Position numbers and translations under genes: made by a program | Part shown: in pieces, positions 10,332 to 22,538 of the stretch | Layout of the letters: every line of letters starts with the position of its first letter | Position numbering within the stretch: position 1 is the first letter of the stretch | From: Gambelia wislizenii | Taxonomy: Eukaryota > Chordata > Lepidosauria > Squamata > Crotaphytidae | DNA: 64,000 bases | NCBI GenBank assembly: GCA_030847615.1 | Contig: JAUMIR010000004.1 | Location: 103,926,001-103,990,000, forward strand | Direction: 5' to 3' | Notes under the pieces: model-generated | What the model saw: the letters and a program-made list of their open reading frames with translations, nothing else | What the model was told of the DNA's origin: nothing | Databases searched by the model: none

Positions 10332-11875
10332 TACTATAGCAATTTGGCTAGAATACTCCATTCAAGTCAACAACGATAATGACAATAATATCAGCATAAT
10401 GAATAAAATGTATGAGTAGAACTAGGAAGTCCCAAGTCCATATCCCTGCGTATATACCAATAGTTCAGTGGTTTTGGCTTCCTTCTCTAGTTTTTTTGTA
10501 ATGATTTAAAAGATGAGGAGAGAACTCTAGAATATCATTCTGCTTGAATGAAGGATGGAATTAAAAAAATGTAAATAAAAATATTGTAATCCTGAACAAA
10601 AATCACTGATGTCATATGCTCCAGAAATCACAAAATGAAGGACTGCACACCTGTTCCCTTTTGACTGTACTGCTTATGTCTCAAATGTTCATGTTAAACC
10701 TAAAAATAAAAGTGCCCTAGGCCATAGCAATCATTTTCAAAAATATCTGTGCTAAGGCACAGAAGGTGGGGGGGGGTACTACAGTAGTAAATCAACAGGA
10801 AAGAATGTAGGAAGCTTGACTCTTTCAGCAAAGCTGATTCTTAGATGCCTGTATATCATGAAAAGAAATTAGACTAATCTAATTAGCAAAGGCTAATGTG
10901 CCTCTATAAATGATTGGACATACCTTTGCAAAAGTCTGTGGCTCAGCTACAGAGAAAAGTAATTTTCCACTACCAGAAAACCACTTAGCTCAGCTTCACC
11001 TACAGCCATGTTCTTTTTTCCTCCCTTTCCTGCCAAGAATAAAATAAAAATGCATATGACACTGAATTTAATATTGGGGACATAACTGCCACCAACCACA
11101 ATCCATACTCTAAGTGCAAATTTGAGATGGACAAAAAAAACAAAACAAAGGATAAAATTATCTGACTATAGACTTGGAATGTAGACTTAGATTGCAGTAA
11201 AGCAAAAGAAAAAAAATGAATCCACATTTGTAGACATAAATGGTTGTACCATTTACTCAGTTAGAGAAGAGATGGCATGGGATCTTATCCTGAGTAGTGC
11301 TCAGGTTCTGGTGGAAGATATAATTGTTGTCAGACTGCTCAAGGCCAGCAACTGACTGGAGTACTATCCAATTCAACTTATTCATAAGTAGAAACTTTCC
11401 ATAAAGTCAGGAAGGTCACATTTCAAAAGAGAAAGGGATTAGTTAAAAAAAAAGTTGAAAGCAAGAGCTAGGAGGGTCAACTCTTTGAGACATTTGGAGG
11501 TTATTTAATACCATGATAATAAAAGGCTGGAAAATATATGCCACAAATCAGGAAAAATACAGAAGACCGCCAGCATGATTAATGAGCAGAGTCAAGGAAG
11601 CTAAAGATGGCAAGAAGACTGCCTTTAAAACAGCAAATTAGATTTAATGTGAAACCTGTTTCAGTCATTGCTTCCATGCTTACAGTAAATGCATGGAACA
11701 TTAAGTATGGCTGCACCTGTTGGCTGATCCCTAATGTTACATCACCCCAGCAGCCCTGCCAGCAGATCTTTGTATTACATACATCTACATCTGTATGCAT
11801 TGCATACATTTTGGAACCCTACATAACTGGAGACCCCAGTCCTTTGAAGGACCCACATATATACAATTATACAAA
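10332..11875. other. No gene recognised
   Basis: AT-rich sequence, including a poly-G run near 10767-10775. No exon, repeat or RNA gene that I can support. Confidence 0.45.
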
Positions 11876-11885
11876 GAGAATCATA

Positions 11886-12202
11886 GGCCAAATCCACACT
11901 ACACGAATAATCCAGTTTGAAACTGGGGATGCTTTGATCATGATTTCCTTTGATCATGATTTCCTGCATGGCAGGGGGTTGGACTGGATGGCCCTCGTGG
12001 TCTCTTCCAACTCTGCAATTCTATGATTCTATGATTCTATGATTTGCTGTGGTGCCCTCCTATGGAATCTTGGGATTTGTAGTTTGGTGAGGCACCAATG
12101 CTGAAGACCTTGTAAAACTACAAATCCCAGGATTCAATAGGAAGGAGTCATGGCAAATAATCCTGTTTCAAACTGCATTATTTTTGTAGTGTGGATTTGG
12201 CC
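11886..12202. mobile_element. MITE with GGCC termini, family M1 copy 1
   Basis: The terminal inverted repeat GGCCAAATCCACACTAC (11886) matches GTAGTGTGGATTTGGCC (12186-12202). It is flanked by ATA on both sides, and removal restores the CR1 3' end, so a 3-bp duplication is well supported here. The internal arms AATCTTGGGATTTGTAGTTT and ACTACAAATCCCAGGATTC form a foldback. A CR1 tail has inserted into the left half. Confidence 0.8.
11925..12044 (+). mobile_element. CR1 3' tail inside the MITE
   Basis: CTGCATGGCAGGGGGTTGGA through the 3' repeats ATTCTATG x3 (12018-12044) is the terminal CR1 segment, plus strand. Its first part carries a 16-bp exact tandem duplication, TTTGATCATGATTTCC, at 11934-11965. 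Confidence 0.85.
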
Positions 12203-13010
12203 ATAGAGTTGGAATGGGCCCTATGGGCCATCAGGTTTAAACCCCTGCTCAATACAGGATCTCCATCTAGAGCATCCCCAACAGCTAGCTATCCATCCTC
12301 CTTCTGAAGAAATCTAGAGAAGGAAAACCCACCACCTCTCACTATCAAGAAATTCCTTCTAATGTTCAATTGAAATCTATCCTCCTATATCTAAAAACCA
12401 TTAGACCTAGTTCTACCCTCTGAGGTAGCAGAGAACAAGCCTGCGTCCTCCTCTTTGTGGCAGTTTTTGAGGTATTTAAAGATTGTCATCATGTTAGCCC
12501 TCAGTCTTCCCTTGACCAAGCTGAACATGCCCAGCTCCTTCAACCTCTCCTTGTAGGTTTTTTTCTTATGATCCTCATTGCTCTTCTCTGAATTTGCTCC
12601 AACTTGTCTATATTGCTCTTAAAATGAAGAGCCCAGAACTGAACTCAGTGCTCCTGATGAGGCCTGACCAGTGCAGAATATAGGGGGACTATTACTTCCC
12701 TCAACTTGGAAATTATGCTTCTATTAATGCAGGCTAAGATAGCATTTATCTTCTTTGCTGCAGCATCACACTACTAGCTCATGTTCAGTTTATGATCACA
12801 ATGACCTCAAAGTCTTTTTTGCATGTAGTACTACTGAGCCATGTATCCCCCATCCTATAGCTGTGCCTTTGGTTTTTGCGGTCTAAATGTAGAATTTTCC
12901 ATTTGTCTGTGTTGAATTTCATTTTATTAATTTCAGCCCAGATTTCTAGTTTATCGATTCCTTTTGAATTTCTGTTCCTATCTTCCAATGTGTTGACTAC
13001 TTGAGCAATT

Positions 13011-15200
13011 AATCTGCTTCTACCAGCACCTTTCTTTTATTCTTGCTGCAGTTGGTAGTTAGGTTGGCTCCTTCTTTGGCATGCAATATCTCTTGCTACT
13101 GGTCACCTGCTTGTGCCTCTTCAACACCAGGAGGTATTCTCAGGAGGATGTAGGAAGCAATTGCTTAGTTGGAGCAGTTCTGAATCCCTTGTGCAGTCTG
13201 CTCCTGGTGATGACTGTCCTTCAGGGTTCTCTCTCACCATTAAAGCCCTCTTTGTTTTCACTGGCAGTTTCTTCCTGTTGGTTCTGTACAATCATTCCCC
13301 CTCTGTTTTGCCCACATGTGCTTGCCACTTTCACACCTTCTGGCTAATGGGTACATATCTGAGGGCTAGTCAGGTACAATTATAGTAGGGGAATGGGCTA
13401 GCAGGTGGTGTCCTCATCCCCATCTATACTTTTAGTCTATGAGTGGAAAGCAGGATTGAAAACAATCTAAGTCACTGTAAAGTCATGTACATTCAGCCAA
13501 AACACTCCTAACTGCACGTATATATTGTCAGGATCTGAAGTAACAGGACAACTTCTATCAGACCCAAAAGCATAGCCAACAGTTAGGAATACTGTGATTT
13601 TAGTCAAAAAACATCTTTGGTGAAAGCCTAGAAGTGTTCCAATTCAACATCCTTCTAAATATTGTTGGATAATATATTGTGGGAGAGAAACAACATTTGT
13701 CTTCCACTGGGTGTTGGTCTCCTGTTTTACAACCAGCTCCTAAAATCAAGAAACCACTAGAATTCTGATAGGATCAGAAATTAGTTTGCTGAGTCCAATT
13801 ACTGCTGTCATTTCAAAATGGGAGAATAACCTGATTGTCAGATATTCAGTTTTGAGAATCTTACCTTGGAAATTGATTCCTTGCATCCAAAGAGTGATAG
13901 TGATGTTTCATTTAATGCTTACTTCTGTCCTGCAATCTGGCAGGCATTTGTTCTTCATGCTTCCTCGCTAGTTCGAGTGAGGGGGAAATGTCTCAGCATA
14001 CTCCATTTGCGGTATGAATGAATGAATCCAAAAGACATCCCCTTTATTTGTCTGTGTGAAGCAGAGCACCCAAGATCAGATAAGGGATATTAAATGGCTG
14101 TCTGAGTCTGACAGCCAAACACAACTGTAATAGAAGTCCCTGATGCTGCCATTGGTAATGCACTATACTTACAGAAAAGTAACATCAAGACTCCAAGACG
14201 ATGCCATGACCTATATTTCTTGCAAACCAATTTTCTTTCTTGCGGGAATAGGGCGAGTCCAACTGCTTTTCGAGTTCTGTTTCTGTCAGCTAGAGCATCA
14301 CCTTATCTATCAGGTAGCTTTTGTTTTTCCTTCTCTCTTGCTATGAGTTCAAAGTATGAATGATCACCAATTTGTTATGCCATGAGCACTGGAAGCTACT
14401 GAAAGTATATTATACTGAAGTTGCCATGCACTAATACCATCTTTTATGTTACTTTCCTTTCTTTTGATGTTAAGAAAAATAACATTACCCCCAGATTAGA
14501 GGAAGAGTAATTGCAATTGATCCAGATGTGATGGGTAATCAGGTCACCTGTTGCCACCTACAGTTGGAGTTAGCCTGTTCTGTCGTGACACTATTATAAG
14601 CATAGCTGAAATGAAGGAAGAACCAAACTGACTGATCCATCACAAAATTGCTTATGCAGTTATGGTTATCACCAAATGTAATCTGAGGGCAGTCTTCAGC
14701 TGGCTGGTTCAGATTCCAGACAAGGAGGAAAAAGGAACAGTGAAGGTAACTGACAGGAGAGTCAAACAACCAAATATGGGGGAAGACAGGCAGTGATGGA
14801 CAATTCCTGTGTTGTTTTTATAGCACAGTAAAATTGCAAGAGGAAGTGTCAAAGAACTTGCAAAGGGTGAACTCTGGGACTTACTGATATTTCATAGCTT
14901 CTGTTAAGAGTACCTGTGGGTGGGGGGGAACTGTTTGGAAAAGACACAACCTTTCCTAGAGAACAATCTTTAAATTCCAGCCTAGATCCTCCCATGCTGG
15001 ACACTTGCTCATATCAATCAAAAGACATTGTGCAACTATTCCATCTTTCTTCCCTTAACAGATTTTTTGTGGTAAGAAAAATGAAAAAAGAAGTGGTGGG
15101 GAAACATTTGTTACCAGTGGAAAATGTTTTCAATGCCTGAAAAATTTTGTGTTTTGAGGCAGAACTACTGCACAGTTTTAAAAATGCAAAACTCCTTTAA
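13011..15200. other. No gene recognised
   Basis: Mostly unique-looking DNA. The frames here are short and lack family features. A run of G lies near 14922-14929. Confidence 0.4.
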
Positions 15201-15204
15201 ATGG

Positions 15205-15265
15205 CTCTCTCTCTCTCTCTCTCTCTTTTTTTTTTTTTTGGTTTTATTTATTTATTTATTTATTA
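15205..15265 (+). repeat. (CT)n-(T)n-(TTTA)n low-complexity tract
   Basis: A CT run starting at 15205 passes into a T homopolymer, then TTTA repeats from 15244. Confidence 0.9.
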
Positions 15266-15439
15266 ACAAAGTACAACAGTGCTCTGCCCCCACCCAATCC
15301 AGATGAATACCATAGAACTCGGGCAAAATGTTCACCTCTTTCACAAGAAAAATCCCTATTTCTGGCAGGAGGAATTTTTTAACTGGGGTATAGACTCAGG
15401 AAAATGGTTAAAAATGCTTCCCTTCCACCCCGACCCAGA

Positions 15440-16560
15440 TGGAATCCTGGGGGCTGTTTACATGATGAAAATGTTATGAGATGAACTCGTGATGACCCCT
15501 GGTTGTTCACATGTTCATCATGATGATCTTGAGCTTTTCAGAAGGGGGGCCACCATATATCTTCCAAGGAGCGTGACTTTCTGTCCCTCAGTTTGAAAAG
15601 TCTCAGGAGGTTGTGGAAAATTGGATATGTGAACAGGTCGGGACAAAATATCTCAGGAGTAGGTGATGGCTGGAAATTGAGGTGGGCAGGGGTGGGCTCA
15701 GAGTTCAGAGAAGGAGGGATCGGTCACCCTCCCCATCCCCTGCATGGAGGCTTGTGTTTTTTAAATGGATTCTCTCACTTCCAAGCTTGGGGCTCCCAGA
15801 CCGCCTCTTCCTTTTACTTCCCTCCCCGTCCCCTGCACTGAGGTTTGTGTTTTTTAAAGGCTTGTGTGTCTGTACTGTCAATCTCCCTTTAAAGGGACAT
15901 GTGTTTTTTAAATGTATTCTCTCACTGCCAACCACTCAGCTTCTTTTCCCCTCTCCATTTTCCCTCTCGGCTGAAAGCAAAGCAGGCGCATGCACACGTG
16001 AGCGTGTGTGTGTCTCCAGAGGTTCCTTCCTCAGAAATGTAGCCTACAGCTCCTGGTGTTCAAGAGGGATTCTTGTGGGTTCTTAAAACAAACAAGCTTT
16101 ATTTTGCAGTAACCTCTGTGGATTTACAGCCATGTAATTGGAGCTGGAGACCTTAAGGCAAGCCCATCAGGGTTTGGTTTTTTTACAGGAATTTTGCAGA
16201 GGGGGTTGCCTTCATCTTCCTTCTCTGACCAATGCAGAAGCTTGAGCAAACATTTGTGGCATCCAATAGCATCACATGTGGTGGGAAACTCCACAGGAAA
16301 TATGTCACTGAGGTTGTGAAAAAATGAGTAATTGCATCCTTGACTGACAGCTAATAAATAAATAAATCCCAGAACCTTTCCCCATGTAAACAAAAAAACA
16401 ATGTGGGATACTATGTCTCGGGATCTTGCTTTTGTCCCAGTAAAGGTTGTCATGTAAACAGCAATCCCGGGATATTGTTCATCCAGGGACAAATCATGTA
16501 AACAACAAGGGACGAACTCGGGATCAGGAAATCCCATTTCTTCCTGTGATAAAAACTGTT
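15440..16560. repeat. Candidate DNA element with TGTTTACATGA subterminal motifs
   Basis: GGCTGTTTACATGATG near 15453 and, inverted, CATGTAAACA at 16384, 16451 and 16497 mark both ends of a block of about 1.1 kb. Its interior is GC-rich and contains repeated GTGTTTTTTAAA stretches (15755, 15847, 15900). The outer termini and target duplication are unclear. The 167-codon minus frame at 16124-16627 has no recognised motif. Confidence 0.35.
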
Positions 16561-16629
16561 GTGTAACTGACACCCAGATATTTTCCTCTGGGTAAAGAAA
16601 GAGCTCTGGATAATTTCTGAACAACATCC

Positions 16630-18190
16630 CAGTTCATGACACTTTTCCAAAATGTTCATGTCTACCTTGATTCCAACCATGTTTAGGTTTGAAAGTAAGT
16701 TCACAACCTGCTATCAGTAACACTGATGAACATTTTCTTCTGCAGCAAGTTTTTAAAATAGTCTAAATATCACAGAAGAAGTAAAATTAGCTGGGAACAT
16801 TGGTTAAAGTAATGCACTACTACTTGGGGCAGGATAGTGAATAGACATTGATTTTTGAAATATACTTGAATAACACTATAATGAGAGTGAAATCTTATTG
16901 AGTTTGGCTGCATTTCGTGGATGCATGAAGAGAGGAAACACGGCTGTCTGAGTTCAGTAGTTTCTGTGCTTGGGTTCAGCCCAGCTTGGTATTACAATTT
17001 GGTATGAAATTTCCCCACTGGCATTTTGAGCAATTGAATTTCAGGAAATTAAATGGCAAGGCACAGTGTTCTACAGCTACAGAAAATGGCTTGCCTTAAC
17101 CAGACTGCTCAGACTTTTGAGTGTAAGTGATAGCAACAAAGCCATTCGCATTGTTCGTCCAGTTTAAATCTGTCCCAGAGCAACCATGACCAGAAGCTAT
17201 ATCACCTATGACATGAATTTGGCTTTCATAATTCGTAAGTGAGAGCCTGTGCAGCTCTTGCTGGAATGAACCACTTTGGTACAGACTTAGGGAATGTGAG
17301 GGAAGACCACAGTACTTCAGAGAGTATAGGACCAGTATCTGAGAAAGAGGACTGACCCATATGTGCTTGTATGTTCTGTCAACATTTTCTAGCCCTGCAC
17401 CTTCTCCTTTTCAGATAATTTTCAAGAGGCTTTTCCAGAGATTCTTCTCTCTTTTTCCCCTCATAAAGTGCCACTGACTCTGAGCCAACACATATTTGAT
17501 ACACAACTGGGTGGTGACATGAAAAAGAGGACAGGACAGGCAGCATTTCTGTACTTTTAATAGTTGCATGGAAGTGGGAAAGTTCAGCAGCTGTAGTTTG
17601 CATGACAAGCTATGCCTGCAGAGGTTCCTACTTCCTCATAACTATTAAAGGTGTAAAACCCCTGTCCTCTTCTTCATGTGGCTGTCCTAACACATGCACA
17701 CACACTAGCATTAAGGCACTGGCAAGTGCATTCTGTTGCAAGCTCGTTTGAGGATCCAATTATCTGCAGTTTTTGTCTCAAAAATGACTATCTTCCCAGT
17801 AACAATGATATAATCACATAGCTACTACATGATGATGCCATTGAGAACAAGTGAGACTAGTGCAAAGCACCTGTTTAGAAAGCACTCACCCTGAGTGGAC
17901 TTCCTTTGGAAGTTATATCCATCAACAGCTGTTTCCAAAAATTCACAGGGAATGCCCTCACATATACCACTTGGTGTCATTTGAGTTTCCCTCAATGTCA
18001 CCCTTGTGTCAATGTACACACGTTAGGTATATGACATATCTGGGGATGGGGGCAGCCCATGGATCTCAATGTGCATAGACATCCTGGGGAACTGGAACCC
18101 CTCCTGATAAGAATTCAAGTTCCTCGGGAATTGTTTAAGTTTTCCTCTTCAGATTGTAACACCTAACAAGGGCATTGGGGATTGGTCATC
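16630..18190. other. No gene recognised
   Basis: Unique-looking sequence with only short frames. Nothing I can classify. Confidence 0.4.
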
Positions 18191-18231
18191 ATGTGAGCAA
18201 CATCACATCCTGCTGAAAAGACAGGAGTGGG

Positions 18232-18325
18232 GATCAGGCAATGCTGTTGGACTGTAATTTCTAGCAGCTCTGGCCAGCATACCCAGTGATGAGGGATTCA
18301 GGGAGTTGTAGTACAAAAGCATTTG
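18232..18325. repeat. Small foldback repeat (TTGTAGT family), copy 1
   Basis: TGTTGGACTGTAATTTCTAGC and GGGAGTTGTAGTACAAAAGC are the inverted arms of a common squamate MITE-like repeat. Related stretches are at 23790-23880 and 61640-61700. Confidence 0.45.
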
Positions 18326-18508
18326 AAAGACTACATGATTATCAAACATTATTATAAACCTCATTATAAAACATGAGGAGTATTATCATATAGCCAAATA
18401 TGACTGTTGTGCAATAATTTTTAAGAATAATAGAAGTGTTTTTTTAAATAAAAAGTGCTGCTGAACCTGCCATGAGCAGTGATCTGATTTTTTAAAAAAG
18501 TAGATTTT

Positions 18509-18527
18509 GGGGGGGGGGGGTGGGGGG
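18509..18527 (+). repeat. Poly-G run
   Basis: Twelve or more G residues, one T, then more G. It lies just upstream of a weak L2-like stretch (18560-18660) containing AAAATCCTGCTGCCAGATTG. Confidence 0.8.
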
Positions 18528-18865
18528 TCTAAAGTTCACTACCCAGGGCTGCTTTTAAAAACAGCCTGGAAAAATAAATGGTTCAAAATCCTGCTGCCAG
18601 ATTGTTGGTGCTAGAACATTCTGATTTCTCTGGATGCCCTTTTTTGTTTCCAGGCCAGATTTATATGATGAAATAGACCTTTAAACCCCCAAACACTTTA
18701 CAATAAGGGTGACCTCAGAAACCACATGCCCCCTATCTACCTTTCTGATATTGAAAGTGAAACTTGGCAGCCCTGCTCTCTGTACTACCAATATGTGAGA
18801 TATTAGGTGGACAAGAGCGAGAGACAGAATGGCAGAGCTTGGAAACGTTGCTTTTTAACCTCCAA

Positions 18866-19196
18866 GGAGATTTTCAGACAGGCAAAAATCGCCCCTTGCC
18901 GCGCGAGCAGCCTCCCGAAACTGCTGCGCGGCAAGGGTCTTTTTCGGACGACGCTGTGCCTCTAGCGAAGCCGTCCGTGTCACTTCCGTGAAGCTTGGGA
19001 CGGCTCCGCGCCATATTTCAAGCACGGAGGCTGCCCGTGATTGAAATATGACGCGGAGCCGTCCCAAGCTTCACGGAAGTGACACGGACGGCTTCGCTAG
19101 AGGCACAGCGTCATCCGAAAAAGACCCTTGCCGCGCAGCAGTTTCGGGAGGCTGCTCGCGCGGCAAGGGGCGATTTTTGCCTGTCTGAAAATCTCC
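18866..19196. mobile_element. CpG-rich near-perfect palindromic MITE, H1-type termini
   Basis: Bases 18866-19021 are the reverse complement of 19041-19196 with only about two mismatches that I can find (19011/19051 and one near 18950), leaving a 19-base centre. The outer end GGAGATTTTCAGACAGG matches the terminus of family H1 (GGAGATTATCAGACAGG at 37851). CAA flanks both sides (18863-18865, 19197-19199), a 3-bp target duplication. Unlike its AT-rich surroundings it keeps many CpG dinucleotides, suggesting a recent arrival. No coding capacity. A transcript across it would fold into one long hairpin. Confidence 0.9.
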
Positions 19197-19489
19197 CAAG
19201 TCAGTATCTCCACACTTTTCCAAGAGCCACAAGATGTCTTCAGTGGTGGCTATACTTTCATTACAAAACTTCCTCTTGATATTTTCCAGACTCTTTTCAT
19301 TTTCAGACGATGAGAGAAGGCTTCCTTATTTCAGGTGGCTTTTACACTATGATAAGATTATCTCACAATTTCAGTCATTAAATGCTGAAAAGTTTAGTAT
19401 TTTACTATGAGTGTGGTACTGTTTCAGTGGATATTTTGCTGTCCTTGTTGTCATGGTAAGCTACTTCTTTTATTTAAAAATTAAATTGT

Positions 19490-19800
19490 CTGGTTTTCGT
19501 TTCCCCCTACAATGTCCTAAATGGCTTGGAACCAGAATATCTGAAATCCTTCATCCTCTCATATGAACTTGCCTGAAACCTGAGCTCTTTAGTGGAGGCC
19601 CTCTTTAGTGTCTCTTATTTCACCTGGCAACCCTAAAACATGACAAAACTTTCTCTATAGTTCTAGCTGACTGTGGAACTCCCTCTAAAGGGAAGCCAGG
19701 CTGTCTCCATCCCTTCTGAGTTTCTAGCAGGCAGCAAAAACTGTATTTGTTCCAGTTGGCCCTTAAAACCAGAGGTGGCTGATCTGGCTGTGTGTGGTTT
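19490..19800 (+). mobile_element. Degraded L2-like LINE coding remnant
   Basis: Fragments of the L2 ORF2 C-terminus can be read through stops and frameshifts: a stretch like ...MAWNQNI (from LHGLAPEYL), LWNSL, and a Ser/Phe-rich block ending near CTGTATTTGTTCC. The frame is heavily broken. This is an old relic. Confidence 0.45.
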
Positions 19801-20049
19801 CAAAAAAGAAATTAAGCAGTGGTTTTAGTCTATTTTAAAGAGTTTTCATTCATTTAAATGATTTAACTGAACTGGCTCAGCCATGGAAAACAGGAATGGT
19901 AACATTAGATGGCTGGTGGAAGTGAGTATGGGATCAGTGGTTGATGGAGAAACTGTCTGCTAAAATGAATAGGTCAATGATCAACCAATCTGAAGCCTCA
20001 TTTTGTGAAAATTGGTATCCCTTTATTACATATATTAATGCCAACAATT

Positions 20050-20335
20050 CTGTGATTTCTCGACCATCCTCCCATTTGAATTTATGGAAAGATGTCTTGC
20101 AGATGGTGTGACAACTTTGGAACAGAGATGACTGGTGTCTTCGAATCCTGATGCTTTATAGTCTTGACATGCTGTACTATTGTATTGTTCACTGTTTTGT
20201 TTTCCCCCCTTTCTTTTCTGTATTGTTTACCTGCAAAAATGTTCAATAAATATTTAATTACAAAAACAATTTTATCAATTGTACATTGCCTCAGGAGCCC
20301 TGGTGGGCTGATAGACAATAAATGAAATAAATAAA
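20050..20335 (+). mobile_element. L1-like 3' end followed by another LINE tail
   Basis: TTTTCTGTATTGTTTACCTG with TTCAATAAATATTTAATTAC and an A-rich end (20268) resembles squamate L1 3' UTRs. Immediately after, GCCCTGGTGGGCTGATAGAC leads to an AATAAATAAATG tail. Class assignment is tentative. Confidence 0.45.
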
Positions 20336-20339
20336 TGCT

Positions 20340-21410
20340 TTACATAAATACATTTTCTATTAGGATGATGATGATGTGCCTAGCTTCTGAGAAACTTCTC
20401 AAGTCAACCTGAAATTTCCTTGTATGTGCTGAAAATAAGAGCCTAGATCCTTTCAGTGAGATCCAACTAGAGTAGACCCACTGCAACAATTCTTGAATTC
20501 TTAGTTCAACACATAGATAAATCCCATTGATTTAATAGGTCTACCTTAGTTGGGACCATCAATAGGATTCAGGCCATGTTCTCCTTTAGAAAAACTTCAG
20601 GTCAAGCTTAAAATCTGGAAATTCTAGAAATACTTCCAAGTGGATGTTTCCTAGTCTTAACAATAGGGGTGCAGCTACAGGGGAGAGAAAGTGATGCTAT
20701 TGATCCCCCAGATAAAATTCCTTTCCATCTCCATGAATTTTCCTTCAGGGCTCAAATTTCAAGCAAGCCATAATATGTCAGTGAAGCATTTAGAAATACA
20801 GTTTAGGCATCCAAAGAAAAGGGATAGATGAAGTTACCAAGGGAATGCAAACACAGGAAATATAAGCATTTTAGGTGTGAGCAGCTTTCAATGTCTTGCT
20901 CTCTGGAATGCTAGATATTTGGGGACAGAAGGGAAATGTCATTTTGAAGGGCTCATTTTGCCCTTCCCCATAGCTATGCCCCAGCTACCCCTCAAACAAA
21001 GCTATAATAAGTAGCTATTTTGCCTTCCCCTCTCTGAAAGACTTTATGAGTAATAAAAATGATGGAAGAATTGGCAGGATGATATGGCACAGCTGCAAAT
21101 GTAAGACTATGACTACTGGTCCCCTCCCCATAAAATTAAACAGAGTGATTCATGCAATGAAAATCTCATCTGGAAGCCATCCCATGTTGCAATTGTTGAT
21201 GCTAATTCCAACTGCTTCCCAAAGTGGGAGAAGGGGCTTGCAAAAGATTCAGTGCCATCTGCCCCAATATCACCAGTGTCTCCAAAGAACCACAGGAGAT
21301 ATAGTTGCAACAAAATTCTCTTTATATTTTCTACTGATATTGCCGCCACCCCACAAGCATCCTCACTGAAGCAGTGTGTCTGTATTATCACAGAGAGCTT
21401 CTAAAGAGTA
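20340..21410. other. No gene recognised
   Basis: Unique-looking DNA with short, featureless frames only. Confidence 0.4.
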
Positions 21411-21412
21411 TA

Positions 21413-21642
21413 CAGGTTGACCCCCATATCCACAGGATCAGTATCTGCAGTTTCACTTATCCACGTCAGGAAAAATATGTCCTTTCTAGGCATTTTCTAA
21501 GTCCTCCAATACAATTCTATAGTATATTCCCACCAGAAGTTGAGCCAGACGTCATTCATTTCAATAGGGTTTGCTATTCACAGTTTTGTATATCCACAGT
21601 AAATTTGGGAACGTACTTGTTGTGGATATGGGGTGTGACCTG
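21413..21642. mobile_element. Small pogo-like MITE, family P2 copy 2
   Basis: Ends CAGGTTGACCCCCATATCCA and, reverse-complemented, CAGGTCACACCCCATATCCA are flanked by TA at 21411-21412 and 21643-21644. It shares CACTTATCCAC and GAAAAATATGT with 3057-3254. Non-coding. Confidence 0.85.
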
Positions 21643-21827
21643 TATTTACTTGCAGTAAAATCAAACCTTGAGGAAAACTTACTCTTTTGGCTGACAATGC
21701 CAAGATTTCCCCAACAGCATGGTAAGTGGCCATTTTAGCTGAGGGTTCCTGGGAGTTGGAATCCAAAACAGTAACGTTTCTAGACACTGAATTAAATATG
21801 CACACTCATACACATAAACTAAACCCT

Positions 21828-21857
21828 ATCTCTCTCTTTTTCTCTCTCTCTCTCTCC
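21828..21857 (+). repeat. (TC)n microsatellite
   Basis: Interrupted TC run. Confidence 0.9.
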
Positions 21858-22463
21858 TGGTTATAGGGCACAGCTGTCAGAATGACTGGCACCAAATAAC
21901 CAGAGTAATGGCCTAAGCTTTTCATTTTCCCTTGCCTCTTCCTTTTCTCTTTCTTTCTGCTTTGTTTGACTTGTGGTGTCTAGTTAGCCCCAACCAAACC
22001 TCATCTGTGCTACAGAGTCTCCTGGCAGTTCCAGAAGACTCACCTTAATCAGAATAAAAGCGAGGACATTGCATTCTATTCCTCAATCAGCAAATGCTAT
22101 TTGAAGCTTAAACTGCATATGGCAAGGGTGACCCTAACCCTAACCAGTACAATGAGTACAATGGTGCAGCAGATTCAAACGCTGGCAATGCCGGCACAAA
22201 AACGCTACAGGAGATCTATTGATGGCTTGGGCCATCAAATAAAAAAATGTTTTAAACCAGGTGTGATCATGAAAGGGTGACATTGTCTGAAAAGTTCTGT
22301 CTTTTTGATTGTGTCCATAGTGGTTATGCAGATACTAGAAGAGTTACTTTTTCACCTTTTACTCCTGGAATTATCCAGCCAGGAGAGACACTATTGCCTA
22401 CTGGTTTGCACTTCCAATCCCCAGTGATCAACCTCCTCTTTTCCAATGTCTTTTTTATCCTCA

Positions 22464-22538
22464 GCCATAGAATCATACAGTTGGAAGAGACCACAAGGGC
22501 CATCCAGTCCAACCCCCTGCCATGCAGGAAAGCCACTG
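22464..22538 (-). mobile_element. CR1 3' terminus, 75 bp
   Basis: CATAGAATCATACAGTTGGA continuing to CCCCCTGCCATGCAGGAAA is the extreme 3' end of CR1 on the minus strand, severely 5'-truncated. Confidence 0.85.

Larger units (their letters stand above)
11876..13010 (-). mobile_element. CR1 LINE 3' fragment A, interrupted
   Basis: Minus-strand CR1: the 3' terminus AGAATCATA/ATAGAGTTGG lies at the left, followed by the 3' UTR and the decayed C-terminal end of the reverse transcriptase (12450-13010). The element is split between 11885 and 12203 by a MITE. Joining AGAATCATA to GAGTTGG across that gap regenerates the CR1 end. It is 5'-truncated and has no intact frame. Confidence 0.85.

Noticed and set aside
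11607..12026. 139-codon plus-strand frame
   Set aside because: Its 3' third is MITE and CR1 sequence and the remainder has no recognisable motif.
16124..16627. 167-codon minus-strand frame
   Set aside because: No family motif, and it overlaps a probable DNA-element end with inverted TGTTTACATGA motifs. Length alone is not evidence in 64 kb.
22132..22146. Telomere-like CCCTAA repeats
   Set aside because: Only about two and a half units, too short to be an interstitial telomeric array.
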